A stretch of DNA of 6,699 bases from Acetobacteraceae bacterium. GTDB lineage: Bacteria > Pseudomonadota > Alphaproteobacteria > Acetobacterales > Acetobacteraceae. Shown here in pieces: positions 4,561-6,699 of this stretch. Position numbers and translations under genes: made by a program. The notes below the pieces were generated by a model. It did no database searches, was not told the origin of the DNA, and saw nothing but the letters and a program-made list of their open reading frames with translations. The stretch is taken from NCBI GenBank assembly GCA_027306955.1, contig DAHUXX010000217.1, positions 1 through 6,699 on the forward strand, in the 5' to 3' direction. How positions within the stretch are numbered: position 1 is the stretch's first letter; the number at the start of each line of letters is the position of its first letter.

Positions 4561-5901
4561 CTATGGGCCCGCAACCTGCTTGCCAAGCAGGTGCTCGGCG
4601 CCCTCGGCCCAGCCAGGCTCGCCTTCGCGGACGAAGCGGATGATGGCCGCGCGCACCGGGGCGGAGAGGCGCTCGAACGCGGCCTCCGCCATGGCCCCCA
4701 GCATCGGCGCCTCGCGCCAGGCCGCGTAATTGCCGAAGGCGAAGGGCAGGTCGATGCAATGACAGGCGCGCCAGCGCGCGGTCGGTGCGGTATCGAACCG
4801 GTAGCGGAAAACGCGCGCGCCCGAAGCCGCCATGCGCGCGGCGAGATCCCGGCTGGGCGCGGCGAACAGCGCCTCGGTCGCGAGATCGGCGAGCCAGTCG
4901 AGCAGCCTGCCCGCGGGCCGCGCCGCGCGCGCCGCCTCGAGCGAGCCGCCGAGACTGTTCGCGAGCGCCGCCGCCGCGTCCGCCGGCGGGTCCGCCATCG
5001 CGGGGTCGGCGGCGTAGAAGGCGTGCACCTCGTCATGCGTGGTGCCCACCATCACCGCCATGCCGGCGAAGGCCCGGGCCGCCACGGTCATGAAATCGCC
5101 GCCCGCCGGCGGATCCGGCCAGAACGGCGGCATGGTCTGCCCGCGGCCGGCGAGTTCGCGGCCCAGACGGCCCTGCGCCGCCAGGATCGCGGGCAGCGGC
5201 GCGGTCGCGGGATCGTCGTCGAGCAGTTCGCCAAAGCGCCGCGCGATCGCCGCCCGCGCCGGGCCCTGCCGATGCGCGCGCCCGAACGCGCCGCTCATCA
5301 GGATCGCGCGCGAGACCAGGGGCCGCACCTCGGGTCGCGGCAGCAGATGCGCGATGGAGGTCGCCCCCGCGGACTGCCCGGCCAGGGTGATGCGCGCGGG
5401 ATCGCCGCCGAACGCGCCGATCTCGCGCGCGATGAAGCGCAGCGCCGCTTCCTGGTCGTCGAGGGCTAGGTCGCCGTGCAGGAAGGCGAGCGCGCCGCGC
5501 CGGTAGTTCACGCCGACGACGACGATATCGCCCTCCGACGCGAGCCGCCCGCCGTCGTACCAGGCGAGCGAACCCGCGCCGCTGATGAACGCGCCGCCGT
5601 GCAGGAACACCAGCACCGGCCGCGCCCCCCGCGTGGATGGCGTGGCGATTGTCAGCGACAGGCAGTCCTCGCCCTGCGCCCGCTCGAACCCGCCCATCGC
5701 GGCGGCGAGGCGCGACGGGTTCTGCGGCGCGATCGGCCCGTCCCGCGTGGCGTCGCGCGGCTGCGCCCATCGGGCGGGCGGGACCGGCGCGCCGAAGCGC
5801 GAAGCGGTCGCGAATTTCACGCCGCGGAACAGCACCGTGGCGCCCTCGCGCCGGCCGCGCAAATTTCCGAGCGATGTCGCCGCAATCAGCTCAGGTTCCA
5901 T
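4561..5901 (-). CDS. Type-B carboxylesterase (alpha/beta hydrolase)
   Basis: This serine esterase of 446 residues belongs to the carboxylesterase/para-nitrobenzyl esterase family. It shows the family's EDCLSL (78-83), the oxyanion-hole FLHGGAF (99-105), VNYRRGAL near 131, FGGDP (164-168), and the nucleophile elbow GQSAG with Ser177. Family comparison suggests Glu291 (GTTHDEV) as the acid and His381 (ACHCIDLPFAFG) as the base of the triad. Many members are 480-550 residues, so this one is on the short side, but the core is complete. No signal peptide is evident, so it is probably cytoplasmic. The ATG at 5901 is preferred because the family-like sequence begins right after it. A GTG at 5922 with a weak AGAGG upstream would add seven residues. 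The gene is first in the run with the SDR and pdxY and divergent from the Old Yellow Enzyme. Substrate unknown. Confidence 0.93.
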   Translation of the reverse strand: MEPELIAATSLGNLRGRREGATVLFRGVKFATASRFGAPVPPARWAQPRDATRDGPIAPQNPSRLAAAMGGFERAQGEDCLSLTIATPSTRGARPVLVFLHGGAFISGAGSLAWYDGGRLASEGDIVVVGVNYRRGALAFLHGDLALDDQEAALRFIAREIGAFGGDPARITLAGQSAGATSIAHLLPRPEVRPLVSRAILMSGAFGRAHRQGPARAAIARRFGELLDDDPATAPLPAILAAQGRLGRELAGRGQTMPPFWPDPPAGGDFMTVAARAFAGMAVMVGTTHDEVHAFYAADPAMADPPADAAAALANSLGGSLEAARAARPAGRLLDWLADLATEALFAAPSRDLAARMAASGARVFRYRFDTAPTARWRACHCIDLPFAFGNYAAWREAPMLGAMAEAAFERLSAPVRAAIIRFVREGEPGWAEGAEHLLGKQVAGP

Positions 5902-5977
5902 GGAGCGACGCTTGCAAAGCACGGCGCCTCTGGCTAGCCCCTCGATGAGATCCGAAGCACGTCACGCAGGACGATCC
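5902..5977. promoter_or_regulatory. 76-base divergent promoter region between esterase and ene-reductase
   Basis: Both divergent genes must be transcribed from here or from within each other's ends. It contains GCTT-GCA-AAGC (5910-5920) and the 8-base palindrome GGCTAGCC (5932-5939), either of which could be an operator. I cannot place -35/-10 boxes with confidence on either strand. Confidence 0.4.
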
Positions 5978-6699
5978 ATGACCACGCCGCATCTGCTCAC
6001 GCCTGTCACGTTCCGTTCCGTCACCGCCCGCAACCGTATCGCCGTCTCGCCGATGTGCCAGTACTGCGCCACCGACGGGCTCGGCGACGACTGGCACATC
6101 CAGCATCTCGGCGCCCGCGCGATGGGTGGCGCCGGCATCGTCTTCACCGAGGCGACGCATGTCGCGGCGGATGCCCGCATCACCCCGGGCTGCCTCGGCC
6201 TCTACACCGACGCGCACGAGGCGCTGCTCGCTCGCGCGGTGAAGCTCATCGAGTACGCGGGCTCGGTCGCCGGCGTGCAGCTCGCCCATGCCGGGCGCAA
6301 GGGTGCGACCGTGCCGCCCTGGGACGGCGCGCGCGGGCTCACGCAGGAGGAGGGCGCCTGGGAGACGCACGCTCCGAGCGCTATCCCGTTCGGCGAGGGC
6401 TATGCCACCCCCGCGGCGTTCACGGCCAACGAGATCGCGGGCGTGATCGAGGCTTTCGCGGCAAGTGCCGCCCGCGCACGGCGCGCCGGGTTCAGGATCA
6501 TCGAGCTGCACGGCGCGCACGGCTATCTCGGCCACCAGTTCCTGTCGCCCATTTCCAACCGCCGCACCGATGCCTGGGGCGGCGACCTTGCCGGGCGCAG
6601 CCGGTTCCTGATGGAACTGATCGAGGCGGTGCGCGACCAATGGCCGGACGAGCTGCCCCTGTTCGTGCGCCTCTCCTGCACGGACTGGATGGAGGGCGG
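5978..6699 (+). CDS. Old Yellow Enzyme ene-reductase, YqjM/XenA class, cut by window edge
   Basis: This FMN-dependent NADPH oxidoreductase reduces the C=C bond of alpha,beta-unsaturated carbonyls. The window holds 240 codons of a family of about 340-370, and the C-terminal part lies beyond 6699. Landmarks are SPMCQYCA (24-31), where Cys27 and Tyr29 match the flavin-tuning Cys and the Tyr of the YqjM class, then VQLAHAGRKG (100-109), the substrate-anchoring ELHGAHGYL with His178 and His181, and FLSPISNRRTDAWGGD (188-203). HGAH (His-His rather than His-Asn) and the N-terminal Cys place it in the thermophilic-like class with YqjM/NamA and XenA. The ATG at 5978 has AGGA 6 bases upstream. An in-frame ATG at 5945 lacks any such site. 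It is divergent from the esterase, SDR and kinase run and could share regulation with it. The physiological substrate is unknown. Confidence 0.94.
   Translation, partial: MTTPHLLTPVTFRSVTARNRIAVSPMCQYCATDGLGDDWHIQHLGARAMGGAGIVFTEATHVAADARITPGCLGLYTDAHEALLARAVKLIEYAGSVAGVQLAHAGRKGATVPPWDGARGLTQEEGAWETHAPSAIPFGEGYATPAAFTANEIAGVIEAFAASAARARRAGFRIIELHGAHGYLGHQFLSPISNRRTDAWGGDLAGRSRFLMELIEAVRDQWPDELPLFVRLSCTDWMEG

Noticed and set aside
3646..5469. Very long plus-strand open frame (about 600 codons)
   Set aside because: It runs antisense to the pyridoxal kinase, SDR and esterase genes, is Arg/Gly/His-rich with no recognisable motif, and is a by-product of high GC codon use in the minus-strand genes.
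5891..6640. Minus-strand open frame opposite the Old Yellow Enzyme gene
   Set aside because: The plus strand encodes an unbroken ene-reductase with all active-site motifs; the antisense frame has no family features.
1..6699. CRISPR, insertion sequence, phage or toxin-antitoxin content
   Set aside because: No spaced repeats, transposase or integrase motifs, terminal inverted repeats or small paired genes of that kind were seen.

Overview
The window is GC-rich DNA (about two thirds G+C by eye) with densely packed genes, strong GGAGG-type ribosome binding sites and long antisense open frames. This fits an alphaproteobacterium. A member of the Rhodospirillales/Acetobacteraceae is a plausible guess, but nothing here proves it. 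Eight protein genes are supported. Two of them run off the window ends. No tRNA, rRNA, CRISPR array, insertion sequence or phage gene is visible.

Left part (1-1764, minus strand): an acetate-use pair. A six-helix acetate/succinate transporter of the GPR1/FUN34/YaaH family (satP-like) is followed by the N-terminal half of acetyl-CoA synthetase (acs), so uptake and activation of acetate sit together. The 196-base gap between them holds two strong hairpins and a third segment able to compete with one of them.

Middle (1765-2834): a 380-base intergenic region separates satP from a divergent plus-strand gene for an 82-residue glycine-rich lipoprotein. A perfect 30-base palindrome contains that gene's Shine-Dalgarno sequence, and wobble pairs extend the stem across its AUG. 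The lipoprotein gene converges on a minus-strand gene for a two-CBS-domain protein, with only 6 bases between the stop codons.

Right part (2931-5901, minus strand): a compact run of type-B carboxylesterase, short-chain dehydrogenase/reductase (SDR) and PdxY-like pyridoxal kinase. The SDR and kinase genes overlap by 20 bases. The CBS gene follows after 96 bases and may belong to the same transcript. Diverging from the esterase across only 76 bases is an Old Yellow Enzyme of the YqjM/XenA class, cut by the window end. Ene-reductase, esterase and dehydrogenase together suggest processing of unsaturated ester or carbonyl compounds, but the substrate cannot be read from sequence.

Most of the gene content is ordinary. 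The features that stand out are RNA-level: hairpins that would hide ribosome binding sites (lipoprotein, SDR, and more weakly the CBS gene) and the competing stems between satP and acs. No clearly new multi-gene system is visible.
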